From positions 248,001 through 312,000 of the forward strand of contig NZ_CP034930.1 in assembly GCF_004014855.1 (NCBI RefSeq): DNA of 64,000 nt. The letters run 5' to 3'. This stretch comes from Apibacter raozihei (lineage in GTDB: Bacteria > Bacteroidota > Bacteroidia > Flavobacteriales > Weeksellaceae). The notes under the pieces were generated by a model. That model was not told where the DNA came from, searched no databases, and worked only from the letters and a program-made list of their open reading frames with translations. Positions 33,021 to 43,059 of this stretch are shown here, in pieces; position 1 is the first letter of the stretch, and each line of letters begins with the position of its first letter. The translations under genes and the position numbers were made by a program.

Positions 33021-36000
33021 CTAATCTAATTTAACAGAAAAATTATACACTTTACTTTCAGGCTTTTTATTGACTGAGCTTTTTGTATTTAACAATAACT
33101 CAACATACTTATTAGAGCCTGTCTCTGTTTGATATAACAGTGCTGCTGCCATATGATGACTCCCTTCGTTAACATACGTCACCCCATTATCTACAAAAGC
33201 TCCTAACTTCCCAGTAACATCAATATCTCCTTTAACCATATTATTATATATCTGCTCCACATACTTTTGATTACTTAACCCATCTTGTAAGGACATTATT
33301 TTATTTGCTGCTGCTAAATCTTCTACTTTAGATGCATTACGCAGAACTAAAGCACTTTCTGTAGCTTTTAATGTATTAGTTAAAACTTTTCCTCCCTTAG
33401 CTGTAGATGTAGCTGCTCCTATTCCTAGATCTGATAAACCAGCTACTAATGCTCCTGCTATTTGGCCTTGAGCCTCTGGATTATTTTTTATCCCTTCCAC
33501 TATGCTATTTCCTACCTTAGATAGTGAGCCTCCTGGATCATTAGCTATTACTTTAACTCCCTCAACAAATTGCTTCTGAACTTGTTGATTCGTTATTATT
33601 TTATAACTCGTTTTTGCTACATGTACAGTCGTTTCTATCTGAGATTTAATTCCTCCTATAGCTGTTCCTGCATCCCATAAGCCTTTGAAAAATCCTTTAG
33701 TAAATGAATAACTTGATTTTTCCTGCTTCCCATTCGGATCAATATAAATAACAGGGTTCTGTAAACAATACATATAAGTATTATGGTTAAATGAGCTATA
33801 AACTCCTCCATTGTGTTGACCATCAATGTAATGTTCAACTTCCATAATTGGATTGTAACCGCTTAACGGGTCGGTAGATAACCACACGCTTTCCCTAGGA
33901 TTGTAGTATCTCGCTCCGTAATAGTAAAGACCTGTTTCCTCATCCAACTCCTTACCGTTAAATAAGTAAGGGGTATTCCAACTGTTATTACGTTCTTCCA
34001 CAAAAACCTCGCCAAAAGGTACATATTCTACGTGTTGTACGATATCACCGTCTAAACTGGTGATATAACTGCTGCTTCCCAAATGGTCGGCATGGTAGTA
34101 ATACTGCAGCTTTTCGTAGTTCACGGGTTCTGTGCCTGCGGTGGCTTTGCTGCTGCTTTGCTTGCTGGTGCTCTGGTCATCGCTACAGCAGAAGCCTTGT
34201 CCGTTCACATAGTCGTCATTGTCTTTCCCGTTATAGGGTACTTCAAAGTGGGCATAGTTGCTGCGGATGTCTTGCAGACTCTGCTGGTACTTGCCTTTCC
34301 AGTCTATTTTTATTCCGTCCAGGGTGGCTCCTGCATATTCAATTCTTCTGGGGTCGGCTCCGAAGCTTTCCAGATCGCCGAGCTTACTTACTACCCGCTG
34401 ACTGCCTATGTAGTAGTGTTTGGTGTATTTGCCTCCGGCGGCTACGACCATATACGGGTTGATGTAGGCACTGAAGCGGTTAGTCTGGGTAACTCCTCCG
34501 GCAAAGAGTGAGTTTACATATACCTGCTCGCTCTCGCCACTGGTTTTGATTACTCGCTCGCCGCTGGCATCATACCAGTAGTTACTTACGTATCCGTTGT
34601 CATCCAGGGCGCGCAGGCGGTTCTCTTCATCCCACAGAAGCTTGCGCTCATTGGTCTTGTCGCTTTCGCTCTGGTCTTGTTTTTTTAAACGGGTGTTCAC
34701 GTACACCAGGTTCCCGTTGGCATCGTACTGGTACGCTTTCTTCTGCTCGCGTTTTTCTTCTTCTTGTTTCTCTTCGGTGCGATAGTTCGTGTCGTCCAGC
34801 TGCTCTATCTGGTTTTTCTTGCTTTGGTTATAGTTGTACACCAAATCGTATCCGGCGTTCAGCCCGCCCTGGAATGCCAAATTCTGCTGGCTTACGTCCT
34901 GGGTTTTGCGGGTGATGTTATGAAGGTTGTCATAGGCCATCGTTAACTGGTAACGGGCCGTTTTCTGGTCGGCTCCGGTATAGGTTCCGCTGGCTCCGGT
35001 TAATCGGTACAGCCCGTCGTAGCTGTAACGGTGCTCCATCTGTCCGCCCTGCAGGTTCTTCCCATTGCCGGGTAAGGGGGCCTGGTTGGCTACGCTTAGT
35101 ACGTTGCTTACGGCATCGTAGGTGTAGCGGTTGTCCATGATCTGGGTTCTTGGAGTGGTACTGTTGCTACGGGACTGCGTCCATACTTGTAGCTGGCTCA
35201 GCCTTCTTCTTTGTGGATCGTAGGTGTAACTGGTTTCTGAACCGTTGCAGTATTTTAAATAGTTGCGTTGTTCGAATTGGTCATAGCCTATTTTCTCTAC
35301 GTAGTTGTAGCTGTAGGCTTTGCTGCCTTTTACTTGTACTAACTGACCGGCTGTGTTGTATTTGTATTCTACTTTTTCTTCATCGGGATAGATGATTTGT
35401 TCGATACGGTTCCAACTGTCATATTTGGTCTTGGTTACGTAGGTGGCTATCGCCTGGTTGGGGATAATCACTGTACGGCGTACTTCGGTTACTTCGCCTA
35501 AGCGACCGTATTTGAATTCCTGGGCTCCGGTGGCATCTTCTTGTAAGACTACTCGTCCTACCCGGTTTTCTTTGGCATTTTTGCCGCCGTAGTGGTAGGT
35601 AACGTTGTTTTCGGGATGCTCGGGATATAGGATCTTCGTTAAACGGGCATACTGGTACTCGTATTTAATCTGTTTCCCGCTGGCGGCTAAGTTCGAGCTT
35701 TGGCGGCTGATAACATTCCCCAGGGCATCGTAGCTTAGTTGTGTGGTTCCGGCACTTGGGTGCTGAACCTGGATGCGGCGACCTGCCAGGTCATATTCCG
35801 AGCGGGTCTGCTGCCCTTCGGTATCGGTAACGGTGAGCAGCTGGTTAATGGCATCGTAACTGAAGCTTGTGCTGATGGTTCCTGAGGGGCCTGATAATTG
35901 CTCGGTTTTCAGGGTAAGTCCTGAGCCGTTGGTATAGGTGCTTTGTTTTCCTCCCAGCGCATCGGTTACGGTGGTAACCAGGGTACGGCTGGAGGTATCG

Positions 36001-39000
36001 ATTCCGTAGTTCATACGGCTCACACTTTCGTCCGGTAGCACGGTTTCCAGGGCTCTGTCCAGAATGTCGTAACGGGTTCGTGTCGGGGTTACGGCATCAA
36101 AGCTGCGGTTAAAGGTTAACCGTTGGGATGGGTCTTCGCTGACCGGATAGTAGCTTTCTACTACTCGTCCGTACGGATCGAGCTTGCTTCTGCCGCTTAC
36201 TATCAGTACTTTTTTATCTTCGGGATGACTGCCCTGGGCATCGGTCTGGGTAAGTACTCCGTCTTTTTTTACTTGCAGGGCGCGTCCTACTCCGTCTACA
36301 AAGCTGATGGTTTCTATATCATTGCCTTGGTGCTGCGGATCGTAGTGTTGGGTTATGGCATAGGCCGGACGCTGGATGCTGCCATCCTGGGCGAGTTCGG
36401 CATGGGGCTCATATTCAAATTTGATCGTGTACGGTAGTCCCAGCTCCATTTCGTTCGGTCCGGTAATGGTCCGGATTCTTCCCAGGTTGTCCAGGGTCGT
36501 GGCCATATAGTAACCGTTGTAGTCTTTGGTGCTTAGTGGTACTCCGTAACGGTAATCGTAATTCTCCAGCTCGCTGGTGTAGCCGTAGGCATCGTCAATG
36601 CGCTCCAGGTACATATTGTATTCCCTATCATATCGGTATTTATACCATAAGCGTTCGCCTTTCTGGTTGCCCGGAAGGGTCTTTTGGGTGATGTTTCCGT
36701 ATTTATCGTAAACGATATCGGTTACGGATTCTTCGCCTTGTTCATTTAATCGCTGGCGCACCTGGGTCAGGTGGTTGGCATATTGGGTATCGTAGCTCGC
36801 CTGTACTTCCCGGTAAAGGGTTCCCTGGCTGCCGTATACTTGTACTTGTACGGGTAATCCGTAGATGTTTTTAGACGGGTTGGAGGTATAGCGGATACGG
36901 GTTTCGTAGTTATAGCTTCCTTTGCCCTGCTCGCCTAAGCTGCCGCTGTCACTGTACCGGTAACGTACTAATTCGCCGTATTGGTCCTGCGTGTCGTAGG
37001 CGTACCAGCTTTCGTTGGCTACCATCCCTTCGTTTTGTCCTTCGTAGACGGTGCTGCGGGTGTATTGTACCGGGGTATATGAAGACTGGGTATCGCCGCA
37101 TAAATCCGTATTGCTTAGGGTATAGTTGTTTTTCCCTGACTGACGTACTTCGTACTGGTAGTAACGGGTGATGCTTTCGCTATAGAGTTTCCCCTGGGCA
37201 TCTTCTACGCTGCTGCGCAAACTGTTCCCGGCACGGTAGTAGTTGCTCACGTCGTATTCCTGAACGTGCTTGCGATACACCTGATTATTATTCTCGGTAT
37301 CGATGCTCAGGCTTTCTACTTTGCCAAAGCCTAAAAACTCCCGCTCGTGGCGGTCATGTTTTCCTTTGCTATAACGGTATTCCATTCGGGTGTTACTTCC
37401 GTCATCATGGATTCCGTCATTGATTTCTACGCTTGATAGTACCCATTTTCCTCCCGGGTGATCATAGGTGGCTTCGGAACGTGTATAGTCCACACTGAAA
37501 CTGCCTCCTAGGGTGTTTGTTACGGTTTTTAGCTTGTTGCTCTTTCCGATTAACGAACGTTGTACTTGTAACTGGTTCTCTTTGTCGGAACTTACGATAT
37601 CTAAATAACCATCGCCATCTACGTCTTTTAAGTCTGACAAAATGCGATTCATACTTCGCCCTGTATTAACGGAAGGATTCAAAACCATTTTTGTAGCTCC
37701 AAATAAAGTAAAACCATACGTAAATGCTCCATTCTGAGACTCACTTACGGAAGTTGAACGATTAGGTCTGCTTAAACCGTTCCATTCTATTTCCGGAGCA
37801 AAGGAATTTCCTTTGTTTAAAGAGACATAAACGGTAGATCCGGATACTCTGACCTTATCCGTTAATCCATCACCATTGATATCTATCAACATAAATTCCG
37901 GTTTTATCTTAGAGGCTGCCAATCCAATTCCTACAGACCAGCTGGATTTGCCAATATCATAACCTAATCCCAAAGTCACATCCTGACTACTTCCTTCTTG
38001 TATTTTATCTAACTCCCAATCTATCGGTTCCGAAAAACTGTATCCTAAGTTAATCCGTACCTGTTTGTTTCTTAGAATTTTATCCGGTAACCCATCCCCA
38101 TTCACATCTGTAAAACTATCGTAGGTTTCATCTTCTGCTTTATTTATGGAAGCATTAACACTAAAAGAGAGTGAAGCCGATTTAGAATTGCTATTGGAAT
38201 TGGATGAACTCTCCGATTTTTCTTTTTCTGAGCCTTTATTTTTTGTTGCTAAGCTTTTTATTGCTGTTGATATAAATGAATACGCATGCACAGGACTTCC
38301 TCCTATACCTAAAGATATCCTGCGGGAAGCGGTATTTTGAAAGCCTGCATAGCCTCTGTCTTTAGTTACAATTTCTCCATCAAATCCTCCCCGGGTATTG
38401 GTTAGCTGTACCTGACCTTTAGATACTATATCCGGATAACCATCCCCATTCATATCCATAAATGCTAATAGAGACTGTCCTCTACCCTCTGCTTTGCTTC
38501 GGGTAAGTACACCTTCACTCATTAATAGTGAAGTGCTTTCATTTTTAGATTCCTGGCGTACTCCGATGGCTGTTCCGCCGTTGATGCATAATGAATCCGT
38601 ACTATCTGATTTTCCTAAACCGGTCAATGGGTTTTCTAAAATCACATCTTTGATTCCCAAGCGGGAAGAACTCATCACGGCTTTGTTTATATACACCTGA
38701 GAATCATTTCCCTGCCAGAAACTCCGGGTCTGGATATCCGTATGCAACGGTATAAATACCATTTTTCTCGGATCAGCCTCTGCTTCGGTTTCCGGAAGTT
38801 GTAACAGGGATTCTTCGATAGGTTTTTGAGATCTCTTATTCATCGCGTTGTAGGAAAAATGTCCCCACTGGCGATGCAACGGACCGTAACCCTGTAGTTC
38901 CCAATTGCGGTAAACCCCTGCTGTGGATTGTGTCTGAACATGTAAACTATCGGTAATGCTTGCCTGAACGGATTTCAAATGGTCTAATCCTTTGCGGCTG

Positions 39001-42000
39001 ACATTGGTACTGTATAGTTCTACCCATACCTTACCTTGGGGTAAGTCTATTTCCTGCGTAGCACCTTCGGTGATTTGTCCGTTTTCTACTTTCAGACTAC
39101 CGCTATGGAAGGTCCCTGAGACATCTTTGACTTTTACTTCAAAATCCCCTTTAATTGCGGTTAACTGTTCCGCGGTTAGCGAAGGTTTCTGCTGCAAGGA
39201 AAGAACCAGCGTTCCTTTTCCGGAATGGGTGATAGTTTGCGGACTTTCCGGGCTTACTGCCACCTGGTAAGTAGTGGCAATCCGTACGCCCGCGGGCTGG
39301 CTTTGTTCTATTTGCTGGCTTACGCCTTCGGAAACATCTACCTTCTGCTGGTAATGAACCACCGGTTTCCACTCTACTGTTTCCCAGGCTATATACGTCG
39401 GAGAGTCCATGATAAATTGTAACTGCTCTGCCTGTTGGCTATTGGCAACCGGAATTTCCAGTTCTCCGTCGTACTCTTCTTCAGCAGCAAACTCCCGTCG
39501 ATAAACTTCTTCGGAGTCTCCAAGCAGTATTTTAAGGGTTACCTTATCGGAGGTTACCGGTTTGGTAAAGGATCCTTTTACTGTATAAGATGCCACCTGC
39601 GGAAGCATTACGACTCCACTTTGATAAGCTAAGGTTTCCTTTCCTGCCTCATAGGTAAGCGTATATCCATTGGGATCTTCCTGAGCGGTTACGTCCGTAT
39701 AGGTAATCTGAGGACTCCAGTCCACCTGATCGAAGTTTCCGTTAGAGGCTCTGTCTGTACCTGATTGTACCCGAAAGTAAATTTTCTCTCCGGCTTGTAC
39801 AGCAAAGGAAGCTACGGCCATATTTTTAAGGCTGTAGTCTGTAGACCCTATTACTATCGATTTTAGTTCGGTTCCTGTATGCTGAACTGCCAGACGTACG
39901 CCATCAGCCTTAGCCAGAACTTCTTTGTCTACTTCTCCTTCGGGAGCTAGTAAACGGGCATTTCCGCTGATTTTGACCATTCCTGAATAAGGAGCTACCC
40001 ATACGCGGACTACATCCTGTAAGGGATTATTGGCGATCATTTCTTCCTTTTCCTCTTCGCTTACCGCTGTATCGCTATCATCTATCTTACCGCCCCCCAT
40101 AATCGGACTCGGGGTATCTGTACTGCTGCTGGTAAAGGTAGGTATCAAATTGCCTTGTTCATCCTTATGTATATGGTTAAATAAGACCTTGTTCCCTACA
40201 ACCAAATCTAATAAACCGTCGCCGTTCACATCTGCAAAATAACGACTTACTTTGGTAGTGGAAATTTCTTTATCCATTCCTGTTATGGTAACTAAATTCA
40301 CTGCTCCTACAAGTGCACTAGCTCCAAAAGAAGTTGTATTGGTATACGAGCTTGAAAACTGGTCGATTCCCTGGATTTTGATCTTCTCTCCAAAGCTGCC
40401 GTCTCTTTTTCCGGGACGATAATATAATCCGGTATTTTTCTTTATAATTTTATCAGGTATTCCGTCCCCGTTAATATCCACCAAGGTTGAAAGCCCTTTA
40501 TTTTCTGAGTAAGAATACCCAAAACTTGCTCCACCTGAATTAACTTTAGATGTTATATTTCCACCCCAACCAACTCCTACATAGATGGAACCTCCCTGAC
40601 TAATGCTTTTAGAACCTCCCAGGGCGGTAGCTTTGTCTGTAAAATCTCCGGTCTGTTGGGAACGGGAAACAGCATTGACAAAATCCGCCGAAATACCATC
40701 GTCGTAGGTATTCCAGGTTTCGGGTTCTCCGTACAGGGCTCCTTTTTCTTTTACCGGGTCATGGTAGGTAAGGGTATTGCTGGTAAATTCTTTTCCCTGG
40801 TCGTCTTTGTGGGTAATTTTTTGTAGTAAATCACTGTAAAAGGCTCCGGGGGTATAAGTAAAGCTGTACTCACGAAGCTTCTGGCCTTCAAAGTATATCT
40901 CTACCTGGGTAAGCAGCTGATTTTGTGAGGTCAGGTATCCGTAACGAGCACTGCTGGTTTGCTTTTGTTTGGTCTGGTCTCTCTGGAATTTTACTACCGT
41001 ATGGGCCGAACTTCCTTTGTTCCCCGCACGTACTTCTTTCAGGTAAACGGCCTGGGAGGTAAGTCCTCCGCGTACGGCTTCTGAGACCGGTTCGTAGTGG
41101 TATTCAATCCAGTCGCCATGGAGTTCTTCTACTCGCGAGAGCTTCCATTCGGAGATCACCTCGCGGCTTTGTCCTGAAACATCGGTAAAGCGTCCTTTGA
41201 CTACTCCCTGATTGCCTCCATAGGTGTATTTTGTCCCTTTTCTATCGGTTACTTCCCAGGTATAATTGCCCGGATGGCTTCCTTTTCGCTGTATGGTGGC
41301 AAAGCTGCCTTCTTTTCGCGGATAAAAATAACGGTCGGCTTCCCGGGCAATCTTATTACCCCGGTGGGCTAAAGAGGGCTTGCCATCTGCTCCGCGGGTA
41401 ACCAGCTGGCTTCCGTCCATCAGGTAGGTCTCGGTTTCCTGATCGTTGTGGTACCGCGGAACGCCCCAACGGGTCTCTACGGAGATGCCGGGTACTTGCA
41501 AATCCCAGCCTTCGCCTAACCAGCCGGAACCTCCGTCACTATTGTACTGGATTCCTAAGGAGGGACTCATCCCGTTTCGGGCTGGGGGCATTTCAAAGCT
41601 GTACCCGGTGGAGGCTGTTCCCCGGTTGTTGGACTGGGGGGCGCTTACCTGGTTAACTTTTGATTGGGGGTCGGCTACTTTGATATCGCTCAGGGTCGTA
41701 GGGGTAAAGCCACTGGTCTCCGGGGATTCCGGCGCCTGGATGACTCCGTTGATCATATCGGTAAAGTGAGTGGTGCGGGATATGATCACCTGATTTTTGG
41801 TATCTACGCTGTCTCTTTCTAAGGCCACCCAATGTTTGGTCTGAAGGTCAAAGTAATAGGTGCGGATGTCTTGTTCGGTATAGCCGCTGGGAAGCTTGCT
41901 GCGATCGTAGGCGAGTTTGACTACGGCTCCCGGGCGGAAGTGTTCTCCGTGGGGTAAAAATCGATACCCCCGGCTTTGGGAGGTCACATTGTGCAAGCCC

Positions 42001-43031
42001 ATGTCTAAGGCCGGTAAGTCTACGGATCGTAAATTCTGTACCGTGATTTTTTTATCGTTTACTAACTGACTGCCGGGGACTTCTAATTGAACTCCCTGAA
42101 AGTTCAGTTGGTTGGCTGCCTGTTTTTTGCTGAAATCGAAGGTTTTTCGTACTAGTTTTTCTTCTGTTGAAAAACGGTAGCGGGCACTCCCGGAAAGAAT
42201 CCGGGGGACTTGTGCGTAGGTCTGCCCCTGGCTCTGTAACTCTACCTGGGATACGGCTCCGTTTAATACGGCTTCGAATTCGCCCTGGTACACCGGGCTC
42301 GACAGGCCGTTGAGCTGAACCTCTCCTTCGCGCTGATCGGCAAAATATCCGCGTACGTAGGTATTCCCATCCTGATAACTTACGGATTCCCATTGCAGTG
42401 GGGAACTACTGGCAGGTACCGTGGATACTTCTATCTGAAGATTTTTTATTTTATACCCGTAGGTCGCGCCCTGGGGTACGGTGAAATAAATACGGTTTTC
42501 TCCGGCGTTCAGCCAGTTGGAAGCTATTTCTTCGCGCTGGTGACTCCAGCCGTTATGGAGACTCACCAGATAGCCCCCGCGGGACGCGCGGTCGTTGATA
42601 CTGCGGGTAACGCCGCTTTTATCGCTTACTCCGTACAGGTCATAGCTCAGGTAAACCTGCTGACCGGCTTCGGGCTGACGATCCAGGTGGATGCTGAATA
42701 CGTTATCCTGGGGGTTATCGAAACTTCTTTGGTTGTACAGACCTATTTCTCCTTCGGTTAAATCCGAGGAATAATGAAGGGTCGTGCTTACTGCTGGGAT
42801 TGCTCCTGCTAAGACCGAAGGGGTCTGTAAGCGGGGGATACTTGGGAGGCTGGCTCCCGGGATTCCCGGGGTCAACAACCCCGAGGATTCTGCCCGGGGG
42901 GTGATCCGCCCGGATAGGTTTGCTTTGCTTGTCGTCCTGCCGGCCAGATAGGGGGTAAAGCTTTGTACCACCATCAGCCAGAGCAGAAAATAAGATATGC
43001 ATCGAGCTTGTTTAGAGCTTAATTTCATCAT
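33021..43031 (-). CDS. SpvB/VCBS/RHS polymorphic toxin with ParB-like C-terminal toxin domain, 3336 aa
   Basis: Giant secreted toxin carrier. A signal peptide is at residues 1-31 and beta-rich N-terminal domains run to about 470. An SpvB-like domain begins near 480 (GYSFEMPPARNGMSPSLGIQ, then WLGEGWDL). Six FG-GAP/VCBS motifs of the type DxNGDGxxD lie near residues 850, 937, 1526, 1642, 1716 and 1804. YD/RHS repeats run from about 2100 to 3030, and the core end LDEETG is at 3029-3034. The C-terminal tip has a hydrophobic Gly/Ala-rich pretoxin part and ends in a ParB/sulfiredoxin-like segment, YVNEGSHHMAAALLYQT (from 3286), as in ParB-type nuclease toxins. DNA up to the core is GC-richer than the tip. 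Cotranscribed with the T9SS protein upstream. Confidence 0.85.
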   Translation of the reverse strand: MMKLSSKQARCISYFLLWLMVVQSFTPYLAGRTTSKANLSGRITPRAESSGLLTPGIPGASLPSIPRLQTPSVLAGAIPAVSTTLHYSSDLTEGEIGLYNQRSFDNPQDNVFSIHLDRQPEAGQQVYLSYDLYGVSDKSGVTRSINDRASRGGYLVSLHNGWSHQREEIASNWLNAGENRIYFTVPQGATYGYKIKNLQIEVSTVPASSSPLQWESVSYQDGNTYVRGYFADQREGEVQLNGLSSPVYQGEFEAVLNGAVSQVELQSQGQTYAQVPRILSGSARYRFSTEEKLVRKTFDFSKKQAANQLNFQGVQLEVPGSQLVNDKKITVQNLRSVDLPALDMGLHNVTSQSRGYRFLPHGEHFRPGAVVKLAYDRSKLPSGYTEQDIRTYYFDLQTKHWVALERDSVDTKNQVIISRTTHFTDMINGVIQAPESPETSGFTPTTLSDIKVADPQSKVNQVSAPQSNNRGTASTGYSFEMPPARNGMSPSLGIQYNSDGGSGWLGEGWDLQVPGISVETRWGVPRYHNDQETETYLMDGSQLVTRGADGKPSLAHRGNKIAREADRYFYPRKEGSFATIQRKGSHPGNYTWEVTDRKGTKYTYGGNQGVVKGRFTDVSGQSREVISEWKLSRVEELHGDWIEYHYEPVSEAVRGGLTSQAVYLKEVRAGNKGSSAHTVVKFQRDQTKQKQTSSARYGYLTSQNQLLTQVEIYFEGQKLREYSFTYTPGAFYSDLLQKITHKDDQGKEFTSNTLTYHDPVKEKGALYGEPETWNTYDDGISADFVNAVSRSQQTGDFTDKATALGGSKSISQGGSIYVGVGWGGNITSKVNSGGASFGYSYSENKGLSTLVDINGDGIPDKIIKKNTGLYYRPGKRDGSFGEKIKIQGIDQFSSSYTNTTSFGASALVGAVNLVTITGMDKEISTTKVSRYFADVNGDGLLDLVVGNKVLFNHIHKDEQGNLIPTFTSSSTDTPSPIMGGGKIDDSDTAVSEEEKEEMIANNPLQDVVRVWVAPYSGMVKISGNARLLAPEGEVDKEVLAKADGVRLAVQHTGTELKSIVIGSTDYSLKNMAVASFAVQAGEKIYFRVQSGTDRASNGNFDQVDWSPQITYTDVTAQEDPNGYTLTYEAGKETLAYQSGVVMLPQVASYTVKGSFTKPVTSDKVTLKILLGDSEEVYRREFAAEEEYDGELEIPVANSQQAEQLQFIMDSPTYIAWETVEWKPVVHYQQKVDVSEGVSQQIEQSQPAGVRIATTYQVAVSPESPQTITHSGKGTLVLSLQQKPSLTAEQLTAIKGDFEVKVKDVSGTFHSGSLKVENGQITEGATQEIDLPQGKVWVELYSTNVSRKGLDHLKSVQASITDSLHVQTQSTAGVYRNWELQGYGPLHRQWGHFSYNAMNKRSQKPIEESLLQLPETEAEADPRKMVFIPLHTDIQTRSFWQGNDSQVYINKAVMSSSRLGIKDVILENPLTGLGKSDSTDSLCINGGTAIGVRQESKNESTSLLMSEGVLTRSKAEGRGQSLLAFMDMNGDGYPDIVSKGQVQLTNTRGGFDGEIVTKDRGYAGFQNTASRRISLGIGGSPVHAYSFISTAIKSLATKNKGSEKEKSESSSNSNSNSKSASLSFSVNASINKAEDETYDSFTDVNGDGLPDKILRNKQVRINLGYSFSEPIDWELDKIQEGSSQDVTLGLGYDIGKSSWSVGIGLAASKIKPEFMLIDINGDGLTDKVRVSGSTVYVSLNKGNSFAPEIEWNGLSRPNRSTSVSESQNGAFTYGFTLFGATKMVLNPSVNTGRSMNRILSDLKDVDGDGYLDIVSSDKENQLQVQRSLIGKSNKLKTVTNTLGGSFSVDYTRSEATYDHPGGKWVLSSVEINDGIHDDGSNTRMEYRYSKGKHDRHEREFLGFGKVESLSIDTENNNQVYRKHVQEYDVSNYYRAGNSLRSSVEDAQGKLYSESITRYYQYEVRQSGKNNYTLSNTDLCGDTQSSYTPVQYTRSTVYEGQNEGMVANESWYAYDTQDQYGELVRYRYSDSGSLGEQGKGSYNYETRIRYTSNPSKNIYGLPVQVQVYGSQGTLYREVQASYDTQYANHLTQVRQRLNEQGEESVTDIVYDKYGNITQKTLPGNQKGERLWYKYRYDREYNMYLERIDDAYGYTSELENYDYRYGVPLSTKDYNGYYMATTLDNLGRIRTITGPNEMELGLPYTIKFEYEPHAELAQDGSIQRPAYAITQHYDPQHQGNDIETISFVDGVGRALQVKKDGVLTQTDAQGSHPEDKKVLIVSGRSKLDPYGRVVESYYPVSEDPSQRLTFNRSFDAVTPTRTRYDILDRALETVLPDESVSRMNYGIDTSSRTLVTTVTDALGGKQSTYTNGSGLTLKTEQLSGPSGTISTSFSYDAINQLLTVTDTEGQQTRSEYDLAGRRIQVQHPSAGTTQLSYDALGNVISRQSSNLAASGKQIKYEYQYARLTKILYPEHPENNVTYHYGGKNAKENRVGRVVLQEDATGAQEFKYGRLGEVTEVRRTVIIPNQAIATYVTKTKYDSWNRIEQIIYPDEEKVEYKYNTAGQLVQVKGSKAYSYNYVEKIGYDQFEQRNYLKYCNGSETSYTYDPQRRRLSQLQVWTQSRSNSTTPRTQIMDNRYTYDAVSNVLSVANQAPLPGNGKNLQGGQMEHRYSYDGLYRLTGASGTYTGADQKTARYQLTMAYDNLHNITRKTQDVSQQNLAFQGGLNAGYDLVYNYNQSKKNQIEQLDDTNYRTEEKQEEEKREQKKAYQYDANGNLVYVNTRLKKQDQSESDKTNERKLLWDEENRLRALDDNGYVSNYWYDASGERVIKTSGESEQVYVNSLFAGGVTQTNRFSAYINPYMVVAAGGKYTKHYYIGSQRVVSKLGDLESFGADPRRIEYAGATLDGIKIDWKGKYQQSLQDIRSNYAHFEVPYNGKDNDDYVNGQGFCCSDDQSTSKQSSSKATAGTEPVNYEKLQYYYHADHLGSSSYITSLDGDIVQHVEYVPFGEVFVEERNNSWNTPYLFNGKELDEETGLYYYGARYYNPRESVWLSTDPLSGYNPIMEVEHYIDGQHNGGVYSSFNHNTYMYCLQNPVIYIDPNGKQEKSSYSFTKGFFKGLWDAGTAIGGIKSQIETTVHVAKTSYKIITNQQVQKQFVEGVKVIANDPGGSLSKVGNSIVEGIKNNPEAQGQIAGALVAGLSDLGIGAATSTAKGGKVLTNTLKATESALVLRNASKVEDLAAANKIMSLQDGLSNQKYVEQIYNNMVKGDIDVTGKLGAFVDNGVTYVNEGSHHMAAALLYQTETGSNKYVELLLNTKSSVNKKPESKVYNFSVKLD

Positions 43032-43059
43032 TATATGTATTTTTTTCTATGTGTTAGTC